From Sanguibacter inulinus (GTDB taxonomy: Bacteria > Actinomycetota > Actinomycetes > Actinomycetales > Cellulomonadaceae): 64,000 nt of DNA. Positions 31,673 to 40,217 of this stretch are shown piece after piece (the stretch's first letter is position 1; each line of letters begins with the position of its first letter). The position numbers and the translations under genes were made by a program. The notes under the pieces are model-generated. The model did no database searches. It was not told where the DNA came from and worked only from the letters and a program-made list of their open reading frames with translations. The stretch covers positions 62,001 through 126,000 of the forward strand of contig NZ_JACBYE010000001.1 of assembly GCF_013415325.1 (NCBI RefSeq), in the 5' to 3' direction.

Positions 31673-32441
31673 CGAGCGGGGCGTCTCGGTCGAGCAGGCC
31701 GGCCTGGGCGGCTCGAGCCCCGGCCTGGAACCGGCTGCCCGACTCGAGCAGCTCCATGAGCGAGGAGATGTGCCGGCGCGCCGTGCGGACCGAGCACCCG
31801 AGCCGGCGGGCGACGACCTCGTCCTTGTGGCCGTCGGCGAGCAGCGCGAGCACGGTCCGTGCGGTCTGGTCGATCTCGACAGGACGCCCCTCGGCGTCGA
31901 CGAGCGCCGGGAAGTCCTGAGCGAGCGCCCACTCGGCGTCGTACCCGCGCTCCAGGTACGCGACGAGCCCCGGTTCGTGGATCACGAGGGCACCGGCCGA
32001 GCGGCCCTCGACGAAGCGTGTCGCCATCGCGACGACGCCGTCGAAGATCAGGGTGCGCGCGGGGATCATCGGGACCGTGCGGATCAGCACCCCGGCGGGG
32101 AGGGCGAGCGCGGCATAGCTCTGCGTGGCGGTCTGGGTGCGGGTGCTGTGCTGGAGCATCGTGCGGACCTCGACGTCGCGGCCGGCCATCTCGGACACCG
32201 GCCCCCACCACGTGTCGATGTGGTCTGCGCCGAAGCCGGCCCCGGGGTGCGCGCCCCACAGGCTGGTGGTCGAGGTCGCGATGAGCTCGGAGAGCAGGTC
32301 GAGGATGGTCTGGGTCGCCGTGAGGGTCTCCACGCCGGACCCTGAGAAGGTCGACCCGGGGGGACCGTCGAGAGTCGGGAGCACACCGGCTGGCGGTGGG
32401 ACGCCGTCGGGTGAGGGCAGTGGATCGTGTCCCGGTGACAC
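31668..32441 (-). CDS. LuxR-family regulator with N-terminal TrmB/phospholipase-D-like sensor region
   Basis: A 257-residue protein. The C-terminal HTH (VEIDQTARTVLALLADGHKDEVVARRLGCSVRTARRHISSLMELLES) is a GerE-type domain. The preceding 170 residues (VRTMLQHSTRTQT, IRTVPMIPARTLIFDGVVAMAT, ALVIHEPGLVAYLERGYDAEW) resemble the effector half found in actinobacterial LuxR/TrmB-like regulators that also carry a transcript-level sensor. Start GTG 32441 is supported by GGAGGGGGG 7 bases upstream; an ATG at 32489 is also open. It is divergent from nagA, which it might regulate. Confidence 0.75.
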   Translation of the reverse strand: MSPGHDPLPSPDGVPPPAGVLPTLDGPPGSTFSGSGVETLTATQTILDLLSELIATSTTSLWGAHPGAGFGADHIDTWWGPVSEMAGRDVEVRTMLQHSTRTQTATQSYAALALPAGVLIRTVPMIPARTLIFDGVVAMATRFVEGRSAGALVIHEPGLVAYLERGYDAEWALAQDFPALVDAEGRPVEIDQTARTVLALLADGHKDEVVARRLGCSVRTARRHISSLMELLESGSRFQAGARAAQAGLLDRDAPLD

Positions 32442-32589
32442 GGTTGTCCCCCCTCCGCCGACACAGTCTCTGGACCGAGGGTATCCCACGCCCCCAGCGG
32501 CTCTCAGCGGCTCAGGAGAACGGGTCGAGGGCCCTCGGCGGGCACCCGGTCCTGGCAGCGAGGACGCGCGGTGTCGCTAGGGTGAGGGC

Positions 32590-33804
32590 ATGTCGAGCGC
32601 CCCCGCCCCAGCCGTCCCCGGTGCACAGTCCCCGACCGTGTACTCGGCCGCCTCCCTGCGCACCGGGCGCAGGACCCTGAGCCCCGGCTGGCTGGTGGTC
32701 GACCAGGGCCTCGTGGTCGCCGTCGGCGCGGGCGAGCCGGACGCCGCGTGGGCCTCGGCCGAGCACGTCGACCTCGGGGACGCGACGCTCGTCCCCGGCT
32801 TCGTCGACGTCCACTGCCACGGGGGCGGAGGTGCGTCCTTCGGCGACGGCCCGGACCTCCTCGCGAGCGCCCGGGAGGTCGCCGCGACGCACAGGGCCCA
32901 CGGCACCACGACGATCGTCGCGAGCCTGGTCACAGCGCCCCTGCCGGCCCTCCGCGACGCGATCGTCGGACTGGCCCCCCTCGTCGAGAGCGGCGAGATC
33001 GCCGGGGTCCACCTCGAGGGCCCGTGGCTGAGCCCCCTGCACAAGGGCGCCCACGAGCCGACCCTCCTGCGTGAGCCCGCGCTCGCGGACGTCGACTCTC
33101 TGCTCGGCGCCCGGCCCGGGGTCGTCAAGGTCGTGACGATCGCGCCCGAGCTGCCGGGCGGTCTCGACGCCGTCCGCAGGATCGTCGAGGCCGGGGCCGT
33201 GGCGGCCATCGGTCACACCGACGCCGACGCCGCGACGGCGACGGCTGCTGTCGACGCCGGGGTCACGCTCGCGACGCACCTGTTCAACGCGATGCTGCCC
33301 GTGCACCACAGGGTGCCCGGGCCTGTCCTCGCGCTGCTCGAAGACCCGCGCGTGGCGGTCGAGCTCATCGCCGACGGCGTGCACCTGCACCCGCTCACGG
33401 TCCAGCACGCGGCACGCTCAGCAGGGGTGGGGCGGACCGTCCTGGTCACCGACGCGATGTCGGCGACAGGGGTGGCCGACGGCGAGTACCTGCTCGGGTC
33501 GCTCGTCGTCGACGTGGTCGAGGGGGTGGCCCGGCTGCGCGAGGGCGGGTCGATCGCCGGCAGCACCCTCACCCTCGACGTCGCGCTCCGCGGTGCGGTC
33601 GCCGCGGGGGTCCCCCTCGACGACGCGCTCGCGGCGCTGACGACGACGCCGGCCCGGGTCCTGGGCCGGACCGACGTCGGTCACCTGGAGCCCGGGGCCC
33701 GCGCCGACGCCGTCGTCCTCGACGGGTCACTCACCGTGGTGGCGGTGCTGCACGGCGGACGGCGCGAGCCGGGCCAGGCGTCAGGTCCAGTCGACCTGCT
33801 CTGA
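32590..33804 (+). CDS. nagA: N-acetylglucosamine-6-phosphate deacetylase
   Basis: Removes acetate from GlcNAc-6-phosphate, giving GlcN-6-phosphate for NagB. A 404-residue amidohydrolase with VDVHCHGGGGASF, the metal Glu in GVHLEGPWLSPLHKGAHEP, GHTDAD, HLFNAMLPVHHR, IADGVHLHP and the catalytic Asp in VTDAMSATG. Length and order of motifs are normal. Its 3' end overlaps the convergent hexosaminidase gene by 24 bases. It belongs to the GlcNAc locus with 33781-38230. Confidence 0.94.
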   Translation: MSSAPAPAVPGAQSPTVYSAASLRTGRRTLSPGWLVVDQGLVVAVGAGEPDAAWASAEHVDLGDATLVPGFVDVHCHGGGGASFGDGPDLLASAREVAATHRAHGTTTIVASLVTAPLPALRDAIVGLAPLVESGEIAGVHLEGPWLSPLHKGAHEPTLLREPALADVDSLLGARPGVVKVVTIAPELPGGLDAVRRIVEAGAVAAIGHTDADAATATAAVDAGVTLATHLFNAMLPVHHRVPGPVLALLEDPRVAVELIADGVHLHPLTVQHAARSAGVGRTVLVTDAMSATGVADGEYLLGSLVVDVVEGVARLREGGSIAGSTLTLDVALRGAVAAGVPLDDALAALTTTPARVLGRTDVGHLEPGARADAVVLDGSLTVVAVLHGGRREPGQASGPVDLL

Positions 33805-35202
33805 GCGGTAGAAGACGAGACCGTCGGCGTCCCACCAGCGCCCGTGCTGGGCGAGGGCCGACGCGAAGGCCGGGTAGTCCTTCGGGGAGCCCCAGGCCAC
33901 CGAGGCGACCGCCGGCAGGCGCGGCAGGACCAGCATGGTGAGGTCGTCGAAGGACCGCGGTGTCTCGGTCCACAGGCAGGCCTCGACGCCGACGACCGAC
34001 TCCGCGGGGACACCTGGGAGCTCGGCGACAGGGTCCCAGTCGTAGGCCTCGCGCACGTCGACGATCGCCGCCCAGGTGAGACCGAGCGGGAAGTCGGCCG
34101 TGTACTTCTGGTCCAGGTAGGCCCGGGTCGCGGGGGAGGCGATGAAGGTGACGTCGTGGTCGCGGGCGACCTGCGCGATGTGGTCGGTCTCGATCTGCGA
34201 GGTCCAGTACTGCAGGCGCGTCCCCGGGGGGAGGGCAGCGCCGGCCGCCTCCTGCCAGAAGACGGCCTTGGTGCCGTGCTTCTCGGCGACGGCCCCGAGG
34301 CGCTCCATGTACGTGACGTACTGCTCGCGCGTGAGGGTCAGCGACTCGTCGCCGCCGAGGTGGACGTACTCGCCGAGGGTGTGCTCGGCGAGGGTCGCGA
34401 CGATGTCGTCGACGAAGTCCCACGCCTCGTCGGACGTGAGGTGCAGCGAGCTGAAGCCCACCTCTGTGCCGATGTAGGGCTCGCGCTCGGCCCCGTCGGG
34501 TGAGATCTCGGGGTAAGCCACCTGCGCGGCGTGGGTGTGCCCGGGCAGGTCGACCTCGGGCACGATCACCACGTGGCGGTCCAGGGCGTAGCGCTGGAGC
34601 TGCTCGTAGTCCTCGAGCGTGAGGTAGCCGCCCTGGCCGCCCGCGACGTCCTGGGCCGCGGACATCTTCGTCAGCAGCGGGCGGCTCGGGATCTCCAGGC
34701 GCCAGCCCTGGTCGTCGCTGAGGTGCAGGTGCAGCTGGTTGAGCCTGTACGAGGCCGCGAGGTCGATCACCCGGCGGATCTCGTCCGGGCCGAAGTAGAA
34801 GCGGGCGATGTCGAGCATCATGCCGCGGACCGGGTAGGCGGGGGCGTCGGAGATCTGCAGGTCGGGGACGGCGCCGTCCCGGAGCAGCTGGGCGAGCGAC
34901 TGGACCGCCCAGAAGGCCCCGGCCTCGTCGGCCGCGGTGAGCGTCCAGGAACCTGCCGCGAGGTCGAGCGTGTAGCCCTCGTCGGCGAGGGACGGGTCCA
35001 GGGTCGCGGTGACGGTCACGCCGGCTGTGCTGCCTGTCGTGCGGGGGAGGTCGGCGAGGGTCCGCCGCGCGGCGGCTGCGGCGCGCGGGGCCCAGGGGGC
35101 GAGGGCGTCGGCGAGGGCGTCGACGTGCGACGCTGTGAGCGGTTCGCCGGGCCCGACCCGGAGGATGGAGGACTGCGGAGCAGGGATGAGAGGAAGGGTC
35201 AC
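33781..35202 (-). CDS. Beta-N-acetylhexosaminidase, GH20
   Basis: A 473-residue family 20 hexosaminidase that releases GlcNAc from chitobiose or peptidoglycan fragments. The N-terminal small domain (LIPAPQSSILRVGPGEPL) precedes the catalytic barrel with PAYPVRGMMLDIARFYFG, LHLHLSDDQGWRLEI, VPEVDLPGHTHA and the catalytic Asp-Glu in HLGGDESLTL. Aromatics W in YWTSQI and VEACLWTET complete the active site. No signal peptide, so it is intracellular and must act on imported oligosaccharides. It is divergent from the ROK regulator across a 90-bp region with an inverted repeat. Confidence 0.93.
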   Translation of the reverse strand: MTLPLIPAPQSSILRVGPGEPLTASHVDALADALAPWAPRAAAAARRTLADLPRTTGSTAGVTVTATLDPSLADEGYTLDLAAGSWTLTAADEAGAFWAVQSLAQLLRDGAVPDLQISDAPAYPVRGMMLDIARFYFGPDEIRRVIDLAASYRLNQLHLHLSDDQGWRLEIPSRPLLTKMSAAQDVAGGQGGYLTLEDYEQLQRYALDRHVVIVPEVDLPGHTHAAQVAYPEISPDGAEREPYIGTEVGFSSLHLTSDEAWDFVDDIVATLAEHTLGEYVHLGGDESLTLTREQYVTYMERLGAVAEKHGTKAVFWQEAAGAALPPGTRLQYWTSQIETDHIAQVARDHDVTFIASPATRAYLDQKYTADFPLGLTWAAIVDVREAYDWDPVAELPGVPAESVVGVEACLWTETPRSFDDLTMLVLPRLPAVASVAWGSPKDYPAFASALAQHGRWWDADGLVFYRSEQVDWT

Positions 35203-35254
35203 GATGTCACCTCAGGACGTCGAGAGGGCTGGTGGACCAGTCGCCGGAGAGCGA

Positions 35255-35288
35255 TTGACAGCGACTAAGTATGTAAGGTGTACTTAGT
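35255..35288. promoter_or_regulatory. Inverted repeat at the ROK-regulator/hexosaminidase promoter
   Basis: Perfect 8-bp arms ACTAAGTA (35264-35271) and TACTTAGT (35281-35288), 9 bp apart, ending 3 bases before the regulator ATG. A TTGACA hexamer lies just before it (35255-35260). This AT-rich dyad is the likely operator for the ROK regulator at its own gene and probably at the divergent hexosaminidase gene. It does not match the DasR consensus. Confidence 0.7.
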
Positions 35289-35291
35289 ATT

Positions 35292-36449
35292 ATGGCACGC
35301 AACCCCGCATCCGCCGAGACCCGCCGCCCGACGGCGAGGTCGGGCTCGGCGCCCGGCAAGCTCCTGCCGTCTGACGCCCGCAAGCACCACAGGTCTCTGA
35401 TCCTCCAGCACCTCTTCGAGGACGGCTCCTACAGCCGGGCAGACCTCGCACGGATGACCGGGCTCGCGCGCGTGACTGTCTCCGACGTGGTGAGCGACCT
35501 CCTCGAGGCCGGTCTCGTGCTCGAGCTCGGTGTCCGCCCCGGGACCCACATGGGCAAGCCCGCGACCCTCGTCGGCGTCAACGTCGCCGGGGGCTACGCC
35601 GTGTGCCTGGACCTCTCCGACGACACCGTCCTGCGCGGCGCCCTCGTCGACCTCGCCGGGACCCGCGTCAAGACGACCGAGGTCGACCTCGACGGCGCCG
35701 TGGGCCAGGCGGCCGTCGACAAGACGATCGCGCTCGCCCGCCGCCTCGTCGAGACCGCGCCCGGTCGTGTGCTCGGCATCGGCGTCGGCACACCGGGGGT
35801 CGTCGACCTCGACGGGGTCGTCCGGCGTGCGCCCAACCTCGGCTGGACCAACCTCGACCTGCGGACCGAGATCGAAGAGGCGCTCGGCCACCCCACCTAC
35901 GTCGCGAACGACGCCGACACCGCGGCGCTCGCGGAGGACACCTTCGGCGAGGGGTCGGGCGACGGGCTGCTGCTGGTCGAGATCGGCCACGGTGTCGGCG
36001 CGGGCATCCTCGTCGACGGTGCGCTGCTGCGCGGACCTGACGGCACGGCGGGCGAGATCGGCCACGTCAACGTGCTCGCCGACGGCCCGGAGTGCTCGTG
36101 CGGACGACGCGGCTGCCTCGAGGCCCTCGTCTCCGCGCCGCGGCTGCGGGCGCGCATCGACGGGCTCAGCGAGGCCGAGGCCGCCGGGGTCCTGGCGGCT
36201 GCCGGTCGTCAGCTCGGCAAGATCCTCGCGCCCGTCACCCAGGCCCTCGGGCTGCGTGACGTCGTGCTCTCCGGCCCGGACGAGCTGCTCAACGGTCCGC
36301 TGCTCCAGGCCGCCGAGTCCACGGTCCTCGCGCTGACGCGGCCCTTCGGCGACCAGCACGTGCGGCTGCGGATGTCGGCCCTCGGGCACGACGGCGTGCT
36401 CGCCGGCGCCGCGGCCCACGTGCTCGGCCGAGAGCTCGGGCTGTCGTAG
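35292..36449 (+). CDS. ROK-family transcriptional regulator (NagC/Mlc-type)
   Basis: A 385-residue repressor: N-terminal winged helix (SLILQHLFEDGSYSRADLARMTGLARVTVSDVVSDLLEAGLVLE) fused to a ROK sugar-binding domain with the zinc motif CSCGRRGCLEALVS and GIGVGTPGVVDLDG. The phosphate-binding segment is degenerate (LDLSDDTVLRGALVD), as expected for a regulator rather than a kinase. It probably senses GlcNAc or its 6-phosphate and controls the surrounding nag genes. ATG 35292 is the most N-terminal start; the operator abuts it and no strong ribosome binding site is visible. Confidence 0.9.
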   Translation: MARNPASAETRRPTARSGSAPGKLLPSDARKHHRSLILQHLFEDGSYSRADLARMTGLARVTVSDVVSDLLEAGLVLELGVRPGTHMGKPATLVGVNVAGGYAVCLDLSDDTVLRGALVDLAGTRVKTTEVDLDGAVGQAAVDKTIALARRLVETAPGRVLGIGVGTPGVVDLDGVVRRAPNLGWTNLDLRTEIEEALGHPTYVANDADTAALAEDTFGEGSGDGLLLVEIGHGVGAGILVDGALLRGPDGTAGEIGHVNVLADGPECSCGRRGCLEALVSAPRLRARIDGLSEAEAAGVLAAAGRQLGKILAPVTQALGLRDVVLSGPDELLNGPLLQAAESTVLALTRPFGDQHVRLRMSALGHDGVLAGAAAHVLGRELGLS

Positions 36450-36518
36450 CCCCCACAGACACCCCCCACCGACCGCGACGCCGACGCGCCGCACCGATGC
36501 ACGACGGAAGGACCCTTC

Positions 36519-37301
36519 ATGGAGATCGTCATCCTGAAGAGCGCAGACGAGATCGCCACGGTGGTGGGCGACGCGATCGAGGACCTGCTGCGCACCCATG
36601 AGGCACCCGTCCTCGGCCTGGCGACAGGCTCGTCACCCCTGCCCGTGTACCGCGAGCTCGTCCGGCGGCACACGGAGGAGGGGCTGAGCCTCGCGCACGC
36701 CCGGGCGTTCCTGCTCGACGAGTACGTGGGTCTGCCGCACGGCCACCCCGAGTCCTACCGCGAGGTGATCCGGCGCGAGCTCACAGGGCTCGTCGACATC
36801 GACGAGTCCCGCGTGCAGGGCCCGGACGGCGGGTCTGACGACATCGCCTCGGCCGGCCCGCGCTACGACGAGGCGATCCGCGCGGCCGGCGGCGTCGACC
36901 TCCAGCTGCTCGGGATCGGGTCGGACGGGCACATCGCCTTCAACGAGCCGGGCTCGTCGCTCGCCTCGCGCACCCGTCTCAAGACCCTCACCGAGCAGAC
37001 CCGGCAGGACAACGCGCGGTTCTTCGACCACGTCGACGACGTGCCGTACCACGTGCTGACCCAGGGCCTCGGGACGATCATGGAGGCCCGCCACCTCGTG
37101 CTCGTCGCGACCGGCGCGGGCAAGGCCGAGGCCGTCGCCGCGATGGTCGAGGGTCCCGTCAGCCAGCTCTGCCCGGGTTCCGTGACCCAGATGCACCCCC
37201 ACGTCACGGTCCTGCTCGACGAGGACGCGGCCGCCGGGCTGCGTCTGACGGACTACTACCGTCACGCCTACGCGCACAAGCCTGCCTGGCAGGGTCTGTG
37301 A
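36519..37301 (+). CDS. nagB: Glucosamine-6-phosphate deaminase
   Basis: Converts glucosamine-6-phosphate to fructose-6-phosphate and ammonia. 260 residues, with LATGSSPLPVYREL, the catalytic FLLDEYVGLP (Asp for ring opening), GIGSDGHIAFNEPGSS and a C-terminal tail. GGAAGGA precedes ATG 36519. The stop overlaps the next start (GTGA), so it is coupled to the ROK kinase. The Asp-His-Glu set of the active site is present. Confidence 0.95.
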   Translation: MEIVILKSADEIATVVGDAIEDLLRTHEAPVLGLATGSSPLPVYRELVRRHTEEGLSLAHARAFLLDEYVGLPHGHPESYREVIRRELTGLVDIDESRVQGPDGGSDDIASAGPRYDEAIRAAGGVDLQLLGIGSDGHIAFNEPGSSLASRTRLKTLTEQTRQDNARFFDHVDDVPYHVLTQGLGTIMEARHLVLVATGAGKAEAVAAMVEGPVSQLCPGSVTQMHPHVTVLLDEDAAAGLRLTDYYRHAYAHKPAWQGL

Positions 37302-38230
37302 ACCAGGGGCTCGTCCTCGCGCTCGACATCGGGGGGACGAACGCGCGGGGTGAGGTGCTCGACGCGCGCCTGGGGGCGCCGCTCGTGCGGGCCGACCTCC
37401 CGACGCCCGAGCGCGACGGCGAGGCGACGATCGCGACCATCGCCTCGCTGTGCAGGCTCCTGCTGGCCGGGCTGTCGGACGTCGACAGGTCGCGGGTGTG
37501 CGCCGTGGGGCTGGCGGTCCCCGGGATCATCGAGGGCCCGACGGGTGTCGTGCGGCTGGCGAGCAACCTCGGGTGGGCCGACGAGCCCGTCGCCGCGAGG
37601 CTCTCCGCGCTGCTCGGGCTCGACGTGGTCCTGCACCACGACGTCACGGCCGCGGGTGTGGCCGAGCACAGGCTCGGTGCGGGTGCCGGGGCCTCTGACC
37701 TGCTCGCCGTCTTCATCGGCACGGGCATGGCCGCGCTCGTCGTGGCCGGTGGTGAGGTCGTCTCCGGCGGTCTGCACCAGGCCGGCGAGATCGGCCACAT
37801 CCCTGTCCAGCAGGGCGGTCGTCCCTGCCCCTGCGGGCAGACGGGCTGCCTCGAGATGTACGCCTCGGCACGGGCGATCGGGCGGGCCTACGGCGCGCTC
37901 ACCGGGGACCCTGACGCGACGTCGCTCGACGTCGTCACGGCGCTCGGCTCCGACCCGCGGGCCGACAGCGTGTGGGCTGAGGCGATGGACTGGCTCGCGC
38001 ACGGGCTGCTCGGGCCGATCACGCTGCTCTCGCCCGCTCGGGTCGTGCTCGGCGGGGGGCTCTCGGCGTCGGGGGCCGTGCTGGTCGACGCGCTGAGGTC
38101 GCGGCTCGACGTCCTGTCGCACGTCGCCGCTGTGCCGGAGATCGTCACGGCCTCGCTCGGTCAGCGTGCCGGGGTGCTGGGGTCTGGGCTGGCGACCTTC
38201 GACGCGATCGAGCGTCGACAGCTGGTCTGA
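37298..38230 (+). CDS. ROK-family sugar kinase (glucokinase or GlcNAc kinase)
   Basis: A 310-residue kinase: ATP loop LALDIGGTNARGEVL, catalytic Asp in VLHHDVTAAGVAEH, ROK zinc motif HIPVQQGGRPCPCGQTGCLEMYAS and GGGLSASGAVLV. No HTH domain, so this is the enzyme rather than the regulator. In this locus it most likely phosphorylates GlcNAc to GlcNAc-6-phosphate for NagA, which fits an intracellular hexosaminidase without a PTS. The GTG start at 37298 is embedded in the nagB stop (GTGA). Confidence 0.88.
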   Translation: MNQGLVLALDIGGTNARGEVLDARLGAPLVRADLPTPERDGEATIATIASLCRLLLAGLSDVDRSRVCAVGLAVPGIIEGPTGVVRLASNLGWADEPVAARLSALLGLDVVLHHDVTAAGVAEHRLGAGAGASDLLAVFIGTGMAALVVAGGEVVSGGLHQAGEIGHIPVQQGGRPCPCGQTGCLEMYASARAIGRAYGALTGDPDATSLDVVTALGSDPRADSVWAEAMDWLAHGLLGPITLLSPARVVLGGGLSASGAVLVDALRSRLDVLSHVAAVPEIVTASLGQRAGVLGSGLATFDAIERRQLV

Positions 38231-38330
38231 GAGGGCGGACGGGGCGGGGTCCCTCCGGGGACCTGCCCGGTCCGCCCGGCGTGCGTGGCCGTGCCCAGCC
38301 GTGCGGGGAGCGTCCTGCCGTGGCGCGCGC

Positions 38331-38786
38331 TCAGGTGCGGCTGAGGACCGGGAGCCCGGCGAGGGCCTCGACGAGCGGCGCGACCTCGGGGGTCTGCTGA
38401 GCCGTCTCGAGAGCCTCGGCGAGGGCGGCGTCGTGGGTCGGGCGCGCCTGGCGCAGGAGCGCCTCGCCTGCCGGGGTGAGCTCGGTGTAGATGCCTCGAC
38501 GGTCGTCCTGGCAGAGGATGCGCGTGAGCAGGCCGCGCTCCTCGAGCCTGTTGACCAGGCGCGTGGTCGCGCTCGCGCTGAGCGCCGCCGCGCGGGCGAG
38601 CTGCTGCATGCGCATGTGCCAACCGTGCTGGCGGGAGAGCGCGTCGAGGACCGTGTACTCGACGACCGAGATGCGGTGCTCCTCAGCCAGGGCGCGCTCG
38701 AGCCTGGACTCGATGATGCCGTGCAGGGCGGCGAGCGTGCGCCAGCCCTCGGCGCGGATCTCGACGGCGTCGTCGGCGATTCCCAT
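38331..38786 (-). CDS. MarR-family regulator
   Basis: A 151-residue winged-helix dimer protein: LHGIIESRLERALAEEHRISVVEYTVLDALSRQ ... LARAAALSASATTRLVNRLEERGLLTRILCQDDRRGIYTELTPAGEALL. The wing DDRRG and recognition helix are intact. The start ATG at 38786 has GAGGAG upstream; homology supports this over the earlier ATG at 38855. It is divergent from a DHA1 transporter, the classic MarR arrangement for repression of an efflux pump. Confidence 0.9.
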   Translation of the reverse strand: MGIADDAVEIRAEGWRTLAALHGIIESRLERALAEEHRISVVEYTVLDALSRQHGWHMRMQQLARAAALSASATTRLVNRLEERGLLTRILCQDDRRGIYTELTPAGEALLRQARPTHDAALAEALETAQQTPEVAPLVEALAGLPVLSRT

Positions 38787-38850
38787 GGCGTCTCCTCGGT
38801 CGGGGGTGGGCGACCTCTCCAGTGTAAGGCTTGCGTCGAATGTGCGCGCG

Positions 38851-38879
38851 TGCAACTATCTAGAACGCGTCTGCAACTA
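38851..38879. promoter_or_regulatory. Direct repeats upstream of the MarR/MFS pair
   Basis: TGCAACTA occurs at 38851-38858 and 38872-38879, exactly 21 bp apart (two helical turns), in the divergent promoter. AT-rich TATCTAGA lies between them. Candidate MarR binding sites. Confidence 0.5.
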
Positions 38880-38951
38880 GTGCGGACGCGGGGTATCGCC
38901 GCGTGCAGCGTCGGGGTGGTCCCTCTCGTCCTCGTCTGAAGGAGGGGCCCT

Positions 38952-40163
38952 GTGCCTCTAGGTCTGCTGGCGCTCGCCGTCGGAGGGTTCGGCATCGGGC
39001 TCACCGAGTTCGTCATCATGGGGCTGCTGCCCGAGGTCGCCGCGGACTTCGCGGTCACCGAGACCGTCGCCGGGTATCTCATCTCCGGCTACGCGATCGC
39101 CGTCGCCGTGGGGGCGATCGGTCTCACCGCGGCCGTGATCCGGCTCGACCGCAAGAAGGTCCTCGTCGGGCTGATGGGGTTGTTCATCGCCGGGAACCTG
39201 CTCTCGGCGCTCGCGCCCACCTACGAGCTGCTGCTCGCAGGGCGCATCCTCGCCGCGCTGTGCCACGGGGCCTTCTTCGGCATCGGGGCCGTCGTGGCGA
39301 CCAGCATGGTCGCCCCGGACCGCCGTGCGGGGGCGATCGCGATGATGTTCGCAGGGCTCACCTCGGCCAACGTGCTGGGGGTCCCCTTCGGGACCTTCCT
39401 CGGGCAGCAGCTCGGCTGGCGCTCGACCTTCTGGGCCATCACCGTGATCGGCGTGGTCGCCCTCGTCGGGATCGTCGCGCTCGTCCCCGCGACCGCCGAC
39501 GACGCCGTGCCGCCGCGGCTGCGTGCCGAGCTCCGAGCCTTCCGCGAGCCGCAGGTGTGGTGGTCGATCCTCGTGACGGTGCTCGGCTTCGGCGGCATGT
39601 TCGGCGGCTTCACCTACATCGCCTACACGCTCACCGAGGTCTCCGGATTCGCCTCGAGCACGGTGCCGTGGTTGCTGGTGGTCTTCGGCTCCGGGCTGTT
39701 CGTCGGCAACTACCTCGGCGGCAAGGCCGCGGACCGGTCGATCACGCGGACCCTGCTGGTCCTGCTCGCCGTGCTCACAGTCGTTCTCGCGGTCTTCGCG
39801 CTCACGGCGACCAGCCAGGTCGTGACTGTCGTGTCGCTGTTCCTCATGGGGGCCTTCGGCTTCGCGACGGTCCCCGGCCTCCAGCTGCGGATCATGGGCC
39901 ACGCCGCAGGTGCGCCGACCATGGCGTCGGCGGCCAACATCGCGGCCTTCAACGTCGGCAACGCCCTCGGTGCGTGGGTCGGCGGTCTGACGATCGGTGC
40001 GGGTCTGGGGTACCTGTCACCGCTGTGGGCGGGGGCCGGGATCACGCTCGTGGCTCTTGTTGCGCTCCTGGTCGCGACGGGGCTCGAGCGTCGCGGTCAG
40101 GACGGCGACGGTGCCGGGAAGGTGCAGGCGTCTGCGCGGGCGGCGCAGGTCGAGGTCGGCTGA
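38952..40163 (+). CDS. MFS transporter, DHA1 (AraJ/PbuE-like)
   Basis: A 403-residue transporter with 12 membrane segments. The N-terminal GLTEFVIMGLLPEVAADFAVT is characteristic of the AraJ/CmlA-type DHA1 exporters. The motif-A-like loop is AVIRLDRKKVLVGLMGLF, and RILAALCHGAFFGIG is conserved. GTG start at 38952 behind GAAGGAGG. Probably exports a drug or metabolite and is likely repressed by the divergent MarR protein. Confidence 0.9.
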   Translation: MPLGLLALAVGGFGIGLTEFVIMGLLPEVAADFAVTETVAGYLISGYAIAVAVGAIGLTAAVIRLDRKKVLVGLMGLFIAGNLLSALAPTYELLLAGRILAALCHGAFFGIGAVVATSMVAPDRRAGAIAMMFAGLTSANVLGVPFGTFLGQQLGWRSTFWAITVIGVVALVGIVALVPATADDAVPPRLRAELRAFREPQVWWSILVTVLGFGGMFGGFTYIAYTLTEVSGFASSTVPWLLVVFGSGLFVGNYLGGKAADRSITRTLLVLLAVLTVVLAVFALTATSQVVTVVSLFLMGAFGFATVPGLQLRIMGHAAGAPTMASAANIAAFNVGNALGAWVGGLTIGAGLGYLSPLWAGAGITLVALVALLVATGLERRGQDGDGAGKVQASARAAQVEVG

Positions 40164-40217
40164 GCCGACGCTCCGGCAGCGGGTGCGGGGTCTGGGCTGC
40201 GGTGATAGACCGAAGAC

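Noticed and set aside
35264-35288. DasR site at the nag regulator
   Set aside because: The dyad ACTAAGTA/TACTTAGT lacks the ACTGGTCTAGACCACT-type consensus; a ROK operator fits better.
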